Assembly: GCA_963640855.1 (NCBI GenBank)
Contig: CAVIAJ010000019.1
Location: forward strand, 1-31,885
DNA from: Methanarcanum sp963640855
Lineage (GTDB): Archaea > Thermoplasmatota > Thermoplasmata > Methanomassiliicoccales > Methanomethylophilaceae
Direction of reading: 5' to 3'
DNA: 31,885 bases
Shown here: positions 1 to 7,747 of the stretch, piece after piece
How positions within the stretch are numbered: position 1 is the first letter of the stretch
How the letters are laid out: each line of letters starts with the position of its first letter
Notes under the pieces: generated by a model
Databases searched by the model: none
Told to the model about the DNA's origin: nothing
The model's input: only the letters and a program-made list of their open reading frames with translations
Made by a program: the position numbers and the translations under genes

Positions 1-181
1 AAGCATCCAACATGCTGAGATTCAGAGACTTTCCGAAACGACGGGGCCTGGTGTAGAGAAAGACTCCGTCTTCTGGGAACTGATCCAAAATCTGCCCTAT
101 CAGCATACTCTTATCCACAAAATAATAACCCTTATTACGAACGGTTATAAAATTCTGGATGCCGACAGGGAGTGGTTTCAT
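1..181 (-). CDS. AAA-ATPase-like / DUF1703-family protein, N-terminal part only
   Basis: This is the first 60 codons of a gene that runs off the left edge of the window. The start codon is the ATG whose complement is at 179-181. The product begins MKPLPVGIQNF, continues with a GYYFVDKS segment, and has the motif YTRPRRFGKSLNLSML, which contains the family's GKS nucleotide-binding site. That layout is typical of the archaeal and bacterial AAA-ATPase-like proteins with a C-terminal PD-(D/E)XK nuclease-like domain (DUF1703). These are often multicopy and poorly characterised. A TATA-like element (ttatataa on the plus strand, 205-212) lies about 25-30 bases before the start, so the transcript is probably leaderless. 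The family call rests on the N-terminus alone; the nuclease-like domain is outside the window. Confidence 0.75.
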   Translation of the reverse strand, partial: MKPLPVGIQNFITVRNKGYYFVDKSMLIGQILDQFPEDGVFLYTRPRRFGKSLNLSMLDA

Positions 182-258
182 AAATCAGGAGATGTGATGA
201 CACCTTATATAATTCACCCGAAAGTGTGTCAGATACAGCAAAATCAAGGATAATATGC

Positions 259-282
259 ACGGACGGTCCGAAGACCGTCCGT
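259..282. terminator. 10-bp hairpin with four-base loop
   Basis: A perfect 10-bp inverted repeat (ACGGACGGTC / GACCGTCCGT) encloses the loop CGAA. Read on the minus strand the loop becomes UUCG closed by a C-G pair, an unusually stable tetraloop. It sits just after the stop of the minus-strand membrane protein gene and before the partial ATPase gene, so it probably ends or stabilises the 3' end of the first transcript. A T-rich run is not found directly downstream on the minus strand, which weakens a strict terminator call. Confidence 0.55.
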
Positions 283-310
283 AAAAATGTTAAAGGGTCA
301 GAGGAAGAAA

Positions 311-586
311 TCACTCTTCCTTGTTCTCCTCTGAAGAGTGCTTCTTCTCTTCGATTGCCTTCAGTTTTCCGAGAGCACGTGCGATGAGCATTGTTGCCGC
401 AACTGCGATAACAGTCACAATGAGTGCGTAGATCAGGTTACCCCAGACTGTACTGTCCGATGAGAAGTAGATTGCGATGACCGATTTGATGGTCTCGTTC
501 CATGCCAATGCCGCGACAAGACCGAATGCTGCGGTAATCAGTGCGGCGGTGGTTTCCAGGAGTTGGATTTTGAATGTGTTGTTCAT
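311..586 (-). CDS. Small membrane protein, DUF5654-like
   Basis: A 91-residue protein with two predicted membrane segments: residues about 10-28 (ALITAAFGLVAALAW) and about 48-70 (LIYALIVTVIAVAATMLIA). A short acidic/lysine tail ends in ENKEE. I recognise the pattern LLETTAALITAAFGLVAALAWN as that of DUF5654, a small archaeal membrane family of unknown function. The ATG at 586 is preferred over the in-frame ATG at 616 because AAGGTG lies directly upstream with normal Shine-Dalgarno spacing, and because the family begins close to the first hydrophobic segment. It is monocistronic, between tRNA-Leu and the partial ATPase gene. No function can be read from the sequence. Confidence 0.8.
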   Translation of the reverse strand: MNNTFKIQLLETTAALITAAFGLVAALAWNETIKSVIAIYFSSDSTVWGNLIYALIVTVIAVAATMLIARALGKLKAIEEKKHSSEENKEE

Positions 587-710
587 TCGAGACACCTTAT
601 GAGGGGACTGAATCAATAGACAGATATGAAATTTTAGAATATGTATTCCGTATATCCGTTGAATTCGGCAGGGAATACCGACGATTTACGTCGTTTCATG
701 AAACGGGATA

Positions 711-796
711 TGGTGCGAGAGAAGGGATTCGAACCCTCGAACTACTAAAGACGGGATCTTAAGTCCCGCGCCTTTGTCCACCTCGGCTACTCTCGC
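711..796 (-). tRNA. tRNA-Leu (anticodon UAA), CCA encoded
   Basis: On the minus strand the acceptor arm GCGAGAG (796-790) pairs with CTCTCGC (721-715). The D-arm reads TAGCCGAGGTGG. The anticodon stem CGGGA/TCCCG closes the loop CTTAAGA, giving anticodon TAA. A long variable arm follows, as expected for a class II leucine tRNA, and the T-arm carries GGTTCGAATCC. The discriminator base A (714) is followed by CCA at 713-711, so the 3' end is genome-encoded. No intron is needed to fold it. Confidence 0.95.
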
Positions 797-902
797 TTCC
801 GACCGCCGATTGCACTTCCGATTAAAAAGACATACGGTCGTTTTTTTCGGAGATGAACATAATATATCGATACCCAGCGTAAGTTACCGTGAAAATGACG
901 AT

Positions 903-916
903 TGAAAAATATATCC
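903..916 (+). promoter_or_regulatory. TATA box for the 936-1585 gene pair
   Basis: The A/T stretch gaaaaatatatcc lies centred about 26 bases before the ATG at 936. That is the archaeal TATA-to-start distance, so transcription would begin at or next to the start codon and give a leaderless mRNA. No Shine-Dalgarno sequence precedes the ATG, which agrees. Confidence 0.55.
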
Positions 917-935
917 GTACGGGTATCCGGTAACG

Positions 936-1328
936 ATGACCTACAGTATACCGGGCGACGGAAAGGTCGCTGAGGCCGTATTCTCGGTCATGTACAGACA
1001 CCCCCAGGTGAGGTCCCAGCGTGAGATGACGGAACTTGTTGTATCCGAGCTGAACAAGAACGGCGGAAACTACCGCATAAGCGGTACGAGGATCAGAAGA
1101 ATCGCATTGAAAAAGAACCTGCTGGAACTGTCGATTTCCTATAATTCGTCGGAAGGAAATCCTCCGTCGGAATGTCCTGTATGCGGAACGGAACTGAAAT
1201 CGGTGCTGAACAGAACTCTCGACGGCGGAGAAATCGAAGTTTACAGAAAATGCACGAAATGTCCTTACACCGTCGGTACCGTCAACCGTATGCCCGGAAG
1301 ATACACGTTCGGAAGGAAGAAGAGATGA
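936..1328 (+). CDS. Zinc-ribbon protein with N-terminal helical domain, unknown function
   Basis: A 130-residue basic protein. Residues 1-70 are predicted helical, with the look of a winged-helix fold (VRSQREMTELVVSELNKNGGNYRISGTRIRRIAL). Residues 79-110 form a zinc ribbon with two Cys pairs, CPVC and CTKC, separated by a beta-hairpin. The tail GRYTFGRKKR is strongly basic. Together these suggest nucleic-acid binding. I cannot name the family. The stop overlaps the start of the next gene (ATGA), so the two are translationally coupled. Confidence 0.8.
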   Translation: MTYSIPGDGKVAEAVFSVMYRHPQVRSQREMTELVVSELNKNGGNYRISGTRIRRIALKKNLLELSISYNSSEGNPPSECPVCGTELKSVLNRTLDGGEIEVYRKCTKCPYTVGTVNRMPGRYTFGRKKR

Positions 1329-1585
1329 CGCCCGAAGAAAGACTCAATTCACTGAAGGAAGCGGAAGCGAAATTACGCGAAGCATCCGTTCTCATTGAAA
1401 ATGCACTGCACATGTCGGGATTGGAAAGAAGATTCTCCGGAATTCCGGGTAAAATCAACGAAACGATTGACTCCGACGACGGTCTCGCCAATCTTATCAG
1501 AGAAGTCGAATACGCAGATGAGGAACACCCTCCCTGGACACGTCCCTTCGCCTCACCAAAGAATGTCACGCGAAAAGATATATGA
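1325..1585 (+). CDS. Small helical protein coupled to the zinc-ribbon gene
   Basis: An 86-residue protein starting at the ATG that overlaps the preceding TGA by four bases (ATGA). An open frame in the same phase begins further upstream, but that part lies inside the zinc-ribbon gene and is a shadow. The N-terminal half is charged and helical (LNSLKEAEAKLREASVLIENAL), a likely short coiled coil. The C-terminal part has no recognisable motif. The overlap is the main support for it being a real gene. Function is unknown; it may be a partner of the zinc-ribbon protein. Confidence 0.65.
   Translation: MTPEERLNSLKEAEAKLREASVLIENALHMSGLERRFSGIPGKINETIDSDDGLANLIREVEYADEEHPPWTRPFASPKNVTRKDI
1574..1583 (+). 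promoter_or_regulatory. Possible TATA box before the ACT/acetyl-CoA synthase operon
   Basis: The string aaagatatat overlaps the end of the small helical gene and would place a transcription start near 1605, about 20 bases before the ACT gene start. This would let the ACT-acsB-cdhD-cdhE operon be transcribed apart from the zinc-ribbon pair. The call rests on sequence similarity and spacing only. Confidence 0.35.
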
Positions 1586-1626
1586 GGTGACGTGTTGCCA
1601 TCTCATATTACCGGGAGATGGTCCTC

Positions 1627-2529
1627 ATGAAGAACTGGGAATTTTCAAAAGTCGACGGAACCAAGATCATACTCGACGACAGAATGTCGGACATGATGGG
1701 AATCGTGGAAGGCGGATTCGTCTACAGCACACTCTTCGAATACGTAGACAAAGGTCCGAAGAAGTACGAGCTTCTGCTTTCGATGTTCCCGCAGGAGAAC
1801 TACCGTACGCTTACCAACATAACGGTTTACATGAAGGATGTACCCGGAGCAAGCGCTCAGAGCGCAAGATTCCTTGCGGACAGGAGCATAAACATTCTCA
1901 ACTCCATCTCATTGGACGGAATCTCGGATACCACAATCGTATGGAAAGTACTTGCGGACCTCAGTTTCGTAGGTGAAATGGACATTCTTTCCGAAACATT
2001 CGACGAACTCAAAGCGAAGAATGATCCTTCGGTTTCGCTGATCGATCATATCGAGGTCATTCCCGCAGACATCGGACGTGTTTTCCGTACGGAACCTTCG
2101 AAACAGAAAAACGAAGTGAAACGCGCACCCCCGGTTGTCTTTGAAGGAGGAGCATACGACCTCGCACCCGAGTACGGAGATATCCTGAAGGATATCGACG
2201 GAAAGCATGTGCTGATCGTTGCGGATATTTCGTCATGGATTGTTTCGGTTACGTTCTTCAAAGATGAGACAAAACTTGTGAAAATGGTCATTGAAATTCC
2301 GGACTGTCCCGGTGCGACCACACAGGTACTGAATTGGATTGCCGGTACGAATGTCAATCTTATCTCGGTTTTCAGCAGGATTAAGATATGTTATCACACC
2401 ACAATTCTCGAATTGGTTGCGGATTTCGGCTGCAGCGACTATACCGCAGAGAGAATGAAGAAAGAACTCCCGGCTGCATTGGACAGAATGAACGGAATAT
2501 TCAAACTCACCGAGTTCACCGAATTCTGA
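1627..2529 (+). CDS. Double ACT-domain protein heading the acetyl-CoA synthase operon
   Basis: A 300-residue cytosolic protein with two ACT-like regions. The first spans about residues 66-145 (VYMKDVPGASAQSARFLADRSI), the second about 218-298 (IEIPDCPGATTQVLNWIAG). Each has the D/C-x-PG turn that normally forms the ligand-binding loop between the first strand and helix. No catalytic or DNA-binding domain is visible, so a ligand-sensing or allosteric role is inferred. An in-frame ATG at 1618 is possible; 1627 is chosen because the purine-rich GGGAG then has workable spacing. The stop is 10 bases before the acetyl-CoA synthase start, so the two are almost certainly co-transcribed. Which amino acid, if any, it binds cannot be read; methionine or S-adenosylmethionine would fit the neighbouring genes but is a guess. 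Confidence 0.8.
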   Translation: MKNWEFSKVDGTKIILDDRMSDMMGIVEGGFVYSTLFEYVDKGPKKYELLLSMFPQENYRTLTNITVYMKDVPGASAQSARFLADRSINILNSISLDGISDTTIVWKVLADLSFVGEMDILSETFDELKAKNDPSVSLIDHIEVIPADIGRVFRTEPSKQKNEVKRAPPVVFEGGAYDLAPEYGDILKDIDGKHVLIVADISSWIVSVTFFKDETKLVKMVIEIPDCPGATTQVLNWIAGTNVNLISVFSRIKICYHTTILELVADFGCSDYTAERMKKELPAALDRMNGIFKLTEFTEF

Positions 2530-2539
2530 GGTTTTTTAC

Positions 2540-4720
2540 ATGGATCGCAACGAAATCAAATCGATATACGGCATCGGGAACGATGAATTACTCGACCGCG
2601 CGCTCAGTACGTACCACGAGATCGACGTACCCCGTCTGCTCTCGATGGCCGCAGAAGGTTCGGACGCTGCGGTGAAAATTGCAGATGAATTACTTGAAAA
2701 CGCAATATCCGCACACGGTGCGGATACGGAACTTGTGTTTCCCGAGACAGGATACGGCTTACCTGCGATATTCGCATGGAAAGGTATCGAGTCACTTACA
2801 TTGGGAACCGCGAAAGAACTGATCGATTCCTTACCTGCTGCGGGATCTTCCTCAATCGAAGACGGAATGACTGCGGGAGAGAATGTAATGTACGCCGCGG
2901 ATATCATCGAAGCATTGGCGTATCTCAACGGAAAGGGAAGAGGATTCATTCCCGACCGTGTACTGAGAGGATTGGGGCTGCCTTTTGTCGACGAAACAAT
3001 TCCCGGGGCGGTTGTCTTCCTCGGAGGACATGTGAGCGGAGAAGATGTCACCGCAATGGTGAGAGGAGTTCAGGCCAAAGGAATGGTTGCAATAGCATCC
3101 GGAGACTATCCCGCACTGATTGAAAGACAGGGTATCGAAATGGGATTGGACAGAATGCTCTATCCCGTCGGATCGTTTACGGGAACGGTACACGCACTTA
3201 ACTTCGCGGTAAGGGCGGCACTCACATTCGGTAACGTTGCCGGAGGAGATTCTTCCAAACTTTCCGATTATCTCAAAAAACGTCCGAAAGTCTTCGTTAT
3301 ACAGACCGGACCGTTATGTTCGCTTGATGCCGCATTCGCATTTGCGGCACTGAAACACAGCGCGTGCATCGTTACGGATCAGAATCTTCCGGAAATTCCC
3401 GGTGCGGTAAAAGTCTGCAAAGATCATAACAATGCGGTGCAGACGGGTATCGAGGAAAGAGGTATCGTAATCAACGTAGAGCCTATCGAACTCGCGGTAC
3501 CTTACGGTCCTTCCTTCGAAGGAGAACTTATCAGAAAACCCGACACCTATGTAGAAGCCGGAGGTACCAGGAGCAAAGCATTCGAAGTACTTCTTTCAAA
3601 GAACGAAGACGAAATCGAAGACAGTTCCGTGAAGATAATCGGTAAAGAAATCGATGAATTCGAACAGGGTTCCATGATTCCGCTTGCAATGATCGTCGAA
3701 GTCTACGGAAAGGATATGCACGACGACCTCGAACCCGTAATCGAAAGAAGATTCCACAGTTCCATCAACTTCGCAAGCGGAGTATGGCACGCAGGACAGA
3801 GAGATTCCAATTGGGTCAGAATCAGCAACAAAGCGAAAGAAGCGGGATTCAGGTTAATCGATTTGGGAAGAATTCTCGTTCACAAGATCAAAGAAGAATT
3901 CGGCGGCATCGCAACAAGGGTTCAGGCTACAGTCATTACCGACGGAAACGAAATCGACAGACGTATATCCGAAGCAAAAGCGGCATACGACAGAAGAGAC
4001 GAGAGGATGAAAGGTCTGAAGGACGATTTGGTCGATGTTTTCTATACATGCACCATGTGTCAGTCTTTCGCTCCCGCACACATATGCATCGTATCTCCCG
4101 AAAGAATCGGACTGTGCGGTGCAATCAATTGGCTTGACGCGAAAGCGGGACATGAAATCTCACCCAACGGACCCAACCAGCCTCTGAAGAAAGAAGATGC
4201 AATCGATATCGACAAAGGCGAATTCAAAGGAATCAACGATATGATTTCATCCGCATCCAACGGAAACATCGAAAGAATCTGTATGTACAGTCTGATGGAT
4301 TCTCCCATGACCTCATGCGGCTGTTTCGAAGTAATCGCGGCAATGACCGTGGATATGCAGGCAGTCGTTCTTGTTGACAGGGACTTCCCGGGCATGACAC
4401 CCGTCGGTATGAAATTCTCCACCCTTGCGGGAAGCATCGGAGGAGGACGTCAGACACCGGGATTCATGGGTATCGGAAGAAAATACATTACAAGCGACAA
4501 ATTCATTTCCGCCGAAGGCGGAATAGCAAGGATTGCATGGATGCCCAAGCATCTGAAAGAAGCAATCGGAGAACAGTTCCGCAGAAAGTGCGAGGAAATC
4601 GGTATGCCCAACCTCATGGACAAGATTGCCGACGAAACGATAACAGACGATGCGGAAGGCCTCATGGCATGGATGGCTCAGGTCGACCATCCCGCACTGA
4701 CCATGGCGCCGTTACTTTGA
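2540..4720 (+). CDS. acsB/cdhC: Acetyl-CoA synthase catalytic (beta) subunit, bacterial-length form
   Basis: A 726-residue enzyme that makes or cleaves acetyl-CoA from CO, CoA and the methyl group of CFeSP at the nickel-iron A-cluster. All six A-cluster cysteines are present: C504 and C507 (CTMC), C516 (HICIV), C526 (GLCGA), and C593/C595 in the CGC motif (SCGCFEV). These fall two residues short of the positions I recall for Moorella AcsB. The length matches bacterial AcsB (about 729). Methanogen CdhC is usually about 470 residues and lacks the N-terminal domain. Here the N-terminal region of about 310 residues, which in bacteria contacts CO dehydrogenase, is kept. It is followed 12 bases later by cdhD with a GAGGTGA ribosome site. 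No CO dehydrogenase gene is adjacent. Confidence 0.97.
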   Translation: MDRNEIKSIYGIGNDELLDRALSTYHEIDVPRLLSMAAEGSDAAVKIADELLENAISAHGADTELVFPETGYGLPAIFAWKGIESLTLGTAKELIDSLPAAGSSSIEDGMTAGENVMYAADIIEALAYLNGKGRGFIPDRVLRGLGLPFVDETIPGAVVFLGGHVSGEDVTAMVRGVQAKGMVAIASGDYPALIERQGIEMGLDRMLYPVGSFTGTVHALNFAVRAALTFGNVAGGDSSKLSDYLKKRPKVFVIQTGPLCSLDAAFAFAALKHSACIVTDQNLPEIPGAVKVCKDHNNAVQTGIEERGIVINVEPIELAVPYGPSFEGELIRKPDTYVEAGGTRSKAFEVLLSKNEDEIEDSSVKIIGKEIDEFEQGSMIPLAMIVEVYGKDMHDDLEPVIERRFHSSINFASGVWHAGQRDSNWVRISNKAKEAGFRLIDLGRILVHKIKEEFGGIATRVQATVITDGNEIDRRISEAKAAYDRRDERMKGLKDDLVDVFYTCTMCQSFAPAHICIVSPERIGLCGAINWLDAKAGHEISPNGPNQPLKKEDAIDIDKGEFKGINDMISSASNGNIERICMYSLMDSPMTSCGCFEVIAAMTVDMQAVVLVDRDFPGMTPVGMKFSTLAGSIGGGRQTPGFMGIGRKYITSDKFISAEGGIARIAWMPKHLKEAIGEQFRRKCEEIGMPNLMDKIADETITDDAEGLMAWMAQVDHPALTMAPLL

Positions 4721-4732
4721 GGTGAACAGACA

Positions 4733-5662
4733 ATGACAGACATTCCGGATGTTGCGGAGAAATACAAAGGGGAGACACTGCAGGTAGCCCTCGGCAAAGG
4801 GGATTACATTGCGGGAGGCTCCAAAGGGATGCCTTTCCTCTCCTTCGAAAATTCCAATAAATTGAGGCCGATGATTGCGGGTGAAGTGTGGGATGATATC
4901 ACTGATTTCCCCGAAACGGCGAAAGAAATGTTCTCGGGAAGATGCGAAGATCCCGAAGAATGGGCGGTTATGTGGAAAGAATTGGGTACGGATATGATCT
5001 GTCTGCGCCTTGTGAGTATCGATCCGTTCAAAAAGAACACTTCGGCGGAAGATGCCGCATCGTTGGTTCAGAGAATCGCAGACAGGACCAACCTTCCCGT
5101 GATGGTAAGCGGATGCGGAAATACCGAAAGAGATGTCGAAGTTCTTTCCGTTGTATGCGAAAAAGTCAAAGGAACAAGACTTCTGATAAACAAAGTCGAG
5201 GAATCGGAATACAAGAAACTCTCCACCGCCGCAATGGCAAACGGCCATGTTATCGTGGGATTCTCCAACCTCGATGTCAATCTTGCGAAACAGATGAATA
5301 TTCTTCTGACGGACTTCGGAATGGATTCGAAAGATATTGTTATGGATCCTCTGATGGCTGCATTGGGAATGGGATTGGATTATTCCTATTCCGTTAATGA
5401 AAGAATCAAATTGGCCGCATATTCCGGAGATAAAATGCTTCAGATTCCGATGATCTGCGACTGTACATCGTCATGGGACGTGGGAGACGCTTCCGACGAA
5501 GACGACGGAACCATGGGGCCTGTTTCCTACAGAGCAATCTGGTGGGAAGCGATTACGGGAATGGCCGCAATGATTTCCGGTGCGGATATTCTCATCGTAC
5601 GCGGACCCGGTGCGGCGGATATGCTGAAAGTATACGCATGCGAACTCACGGAGGTGATGTGA
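4733..5662 (+). CDS. acsD/cdhD: CFeSP small (delta) subunit
   Basis: A 309-residue TIM-barrel protein, the small subunit of the corrinoid iron-sulfur protein that carries the methyl group to acetyl-CoA synthase. Recognisable stretches include ICLRLVSIDPF, VMVSGCGNTERD, IVMDPLMAALGMGLDYSYSV and the C-terminal ADILIVRGPGAADML. The length fits bacterial AcsD (about 310-320); methanogen CdhD is longer (about 400 or more), so this subunit too is of the bacterial type. The ribosome site GAGGTGA precedes the ATG. The stop lies one base before cdhE, so the two subunits would be made in step. Confidence 0.95.
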   Translation: MTDIPDVAEKYKGETLQVALGKGDYIAGGSKGMPFLSFENSNKLRPMIAGEVWDDITDFPETAKEMFSGRCEDPEEWAVMWKELGTDMICLRLVSIDPFKKNTSAEDAASLVQRIADRTNLPVMVSGCGNTERDVEVLSVVCEKVKGTRLLINKVEESEYKKLSTAAMANGHVIVGFSNLDVNLAKQMNILLTDFGMDSKDIVMDPLMAALGMGLDYSYSVNERIKLAAYSGDKMLQIPMICDCTSSWDVGDASDEDDGTMGPVSYRAIWWEAITGMAAMISGADILIVRGPGAADMLKVYACELTEVM

Positions 5663-5663
5663 G

Positions 5664-6995
5664 ATGCCTACGGCAATCGAATTCTTCAAACTGCTGCCTA
5701 AGACCAACTGCAAAGACTGCGGACAGCCTACGTGTCTTGCGTTTGCGATGCAGCTCGCCAACCAGAAAGCGAAGATTGAGGACTGTCCCCACGTAAGCGG
5801 TAAGGCGAAGACAACTCTCAACGAAGCGACTGCTCCGCCTGTCGCTACCGTTACCATGGGAGTGAAAAACAAGATCAGCATGGGCGGTGAGACGGTTCTG
5901 TACCGTCACGAACGCCGTTTCAACAATCCGACTGCATATGCACTTACGGTATCCGATTCACTGAATGATGAGGATGTACTGAAGAGAGTGGAATACATTG
6001 AAAATCTGAAATTCAACCGTATCGGAATGGTATTCAGAGTCGATATGATTTCGGTAAGAAACGACTCCGGAAATGCCGAAAGATTTGCGGAAGTGTGTTC
6101 CCTTATTTCCGAGAACTGGGAACATCCGATTGTTCTCGAATCAACGGATGTAAAAGCAATTGAAGCTGCGGTATCCGCAATAGGAAGTCAGAAACCTCTG
6201 ATTTACGGTGCGGATAAAAATAATTTCGATGCGATGACTGCCGCAGCGAAAAAATCCGGATGCCCTATGGGAATCAAAGCAACATCTTTGGAAGAAGCTG
6301 CGGAACTCTCCGAGAAAGCAACAAAAGCCGGATTCAAAGACATTGTTCTCGACATCGGAGCGGAACACGTGAAGGATTTGCTGGAGGGTCAGACAATCGT
6401 AAGACGTGCCGCCCTTAAGAAGAAATTCAAACCCTTCGGATTCCCGATGATGAACAGAGTGGGTTCCGGAGAAGGTGCCGTAATGGCGGCCGTTATTTCA
6501 ACACTGAAATACGGAAGTCTCGTAATCTTCGACGATCTCCGCAACTACGAAGCGTTACCGTTATTCACACTGAGGCAGAACATCTACACCGATCCTCAGG
6601 TTCCGATTCAGGTCAAACAGGATCTGTATCCGATCAACAACCCTAATGAACATTCGCCGATTATGTTCACTACGAACTTCTCGCTCACGTACTTCACCGT
6701 ACGTGCGGATATCGAGAAATCGAAAGTTCCCGTATGGCTGCAGATTGTGAACACCGAAGGAATGTCCGTTCTTACGGCATACGCCGCAGGTAAATTCGAT
6801 CCCGAACGTGTCGCAGACGCATTCACGGAATCCGGTGTTTTGGATAAAACCGACGGTGTCGTAATCGTTCCCGGTCTTGCTTCGAGGATGTCCGGAAAAC
6901 TTCAGGAAATCATCGGAAGGGATGTAACCGTGGGAACGAACGAGTCCAAGAACATTCCCAAACACCTGAGAGGATTGGCGGAAACAAACAACTGA
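5664..6995 (+). CDS. acsC/cdhE: CFeSP large (gamma) subunit, 4Fe-4S and corrinoid protein
   Basis: A 443-residue protein that binds a [4Fe-4S] cluster and the cobamide that carries the methyl group. The N-terminal cluster motif is C16-x2-C19-x4-C24-x16-C41 (TNCKDCGQPTCLAFAMQLA), diagnostic for this subunit. A central TIM barrel follows, and the C-terminal third (about 320-443) is the corrinoid-binding domain, with GVVIVPGLASRMSGKLQE. Length matches bacterial AcsC (about 446). The start has a full GGAGGTGATG ribosome site inside the end of cdhD. It is the last gene of the operon; a structured non-coding region follows. Confidence 0.96.
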   Translation: MPTAIEFFKLLPKTNCKDCGQPTCLAFAMQLANQKAKIEDCPHVSGKAKTTLNEATAPPVATVTMGVKNKISMGGETVLYRHERRFNNPTAYALTVSDSLNDEDVLKRVEYIENLKFNRIGMVFRVDMISVRNDSGNAERFAEVCSLISENWEHPIVLESTDVKAIEAAVSAIGSQKPLIYGADKNNFDAMTAAAKKSGCPMGIKATSLEEAAELSEKATKAGFKDIVLDIGAEHVKDLLEGQTIVRRAALKKKFKPFGFPMMNRVGSGEGAVMAAVISTLKYGSLVIFDDLRNYEALPLFTLRQNIYTDPQVPIQVKQDLYPINNPNEHSPIMFTTNFSLTYFTVRADIEKSKVPVWLQIVNTEGMSVLTAYAAGKFDPERVADAFTESGVLDKTDGVVIVPGLASRMSGKLQEIIGRDVTVGTNESKNIPKHLRGLAETNN

Positions 6996-7013
6996 GAATA
7001 AACCTCAGAAACA

Positions 7014-7197
7014 GCGGGACAGACTGAAAGTAACCGATTGTTTTCATTCTGCCCCGCCGAAACCTGAGCCGACTTAAATGCTCAGATTCGGCTGAAATTT
7101 GTGTTATTGCACATATGTATCTTCAGCGAAAACCGAGGTCGCTGAAGATACATACTGAACGTTGAAACAGATTATCGGGAGGATTAAAAGACCTCCC
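7014..7197. other. Cluster of four hairpins in the 431-bp gap after cdhE
   Basis: The stretch 6996-7426 holds no convincing gene. It contains: (1) a 16-position stem 7014-7029/7042-7057 with two mismatches; (2) a 6-bp stem 7067-7072/7088-7093, which competes with an alternative 5-bp stem 7064-7068/7081-7085; (3) a perfect 15-bp stem 7115-7129/7139-7153 with a 9-base loop; (4) a 6-bp stem 7177-7182/7192-7197. None is followed by a clean T run. It could be the 3' end of the operon mRNA, an unidentified RNA gene, or a regulator of the next genes. I do not recognise a known RNA family in it. Confidence 0.55.
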
Positions 7198-7426
7198 TCG
7201 GATTGTCTCATCAGAATCCAAAGAGCCACCTGAGGCCCGATCCGATCCTATTGAAGAGCCATATTATATCGTCGAAAATGAAATTCACCTCCGCAATCTG
7301 TACTGAATGTCAGATGTCGGCTTCAGTATATATGGTTGCTTTTTGAGCAGTCAACTGGCACAGAGTGCAATTCATCTTCACAAAATACGGCAAAACTTTA
7401 TCATCGGCCTCACAATTGCGGAATTT

Positions 7427-7708
7427 ATGCAACTCTCAGACCTCGTTCGTTATATTTGGATGGTTTTCGGCGAAGAGAAGATAACAAGTAAAGAGGTCGA
7501 GACCAGGTTGGCCGAACTTTTTAACTACCATTGTCCCGACGCGTTCATCAAAACAATGACCAAACTGAAACTGGTCGGTCTTGTGAAGGGCGAATTCAGC
7601 GAAGAAAAGGGAACATGGCTTTGGTGGGTGGATGCCGAATGCAAGGCATTGGACCCCAAAGAAGTACTCAGTGCCGATGCCGTACACAGCGATGCATGTA
7701 AGAGATGA
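7427..7708 (+). CDS. Small winged-helix-like protein
   Basis: A 93-residue protein that looks like a single winged-helix domain: helices DLVRYIWMVFG, TSKEVETRLAELF and AFIKTMTKLKLVGLVKG, then a beta-wing GTWLWWVD. An in-frame ATG at 7307 exists, but 7427 is preferred because the residues before it look unlike a folded domain and a TATA-like actttatca (7395-7403) sits about 25-30 bases upstream, which suits a leaderless start. It is followed 39 bases later by the Cys-rich gene and may be its regulator. Its partner and DNA target are unknown. Confidence 0.6.
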   Translation: MQLSDLVRYIWMVFGEEKITSKEVETRLAELFNYHCPDAFIKTMTKLKLVGLVKGEFSEEKGTWLWWVDAECKALDPKEVLSADAVHSDACKR

Positions 7709-7747
7709 ACGGTAACGCTCATATTCTGATGTTCCTATGGCGTATGC

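Noticed and set aside
574..762. Plus-strand frame of 62 codons
   Set aside because: It overlaps the tRNA-Leu gene and the start of the DUF5654-like gene, and has no start signal.
6996..7306. RNase P RNA or SRP RNA in the hairpin region
   Set aside because: I could not find the conserved core motifs of either RNA; only simple stems are visible.
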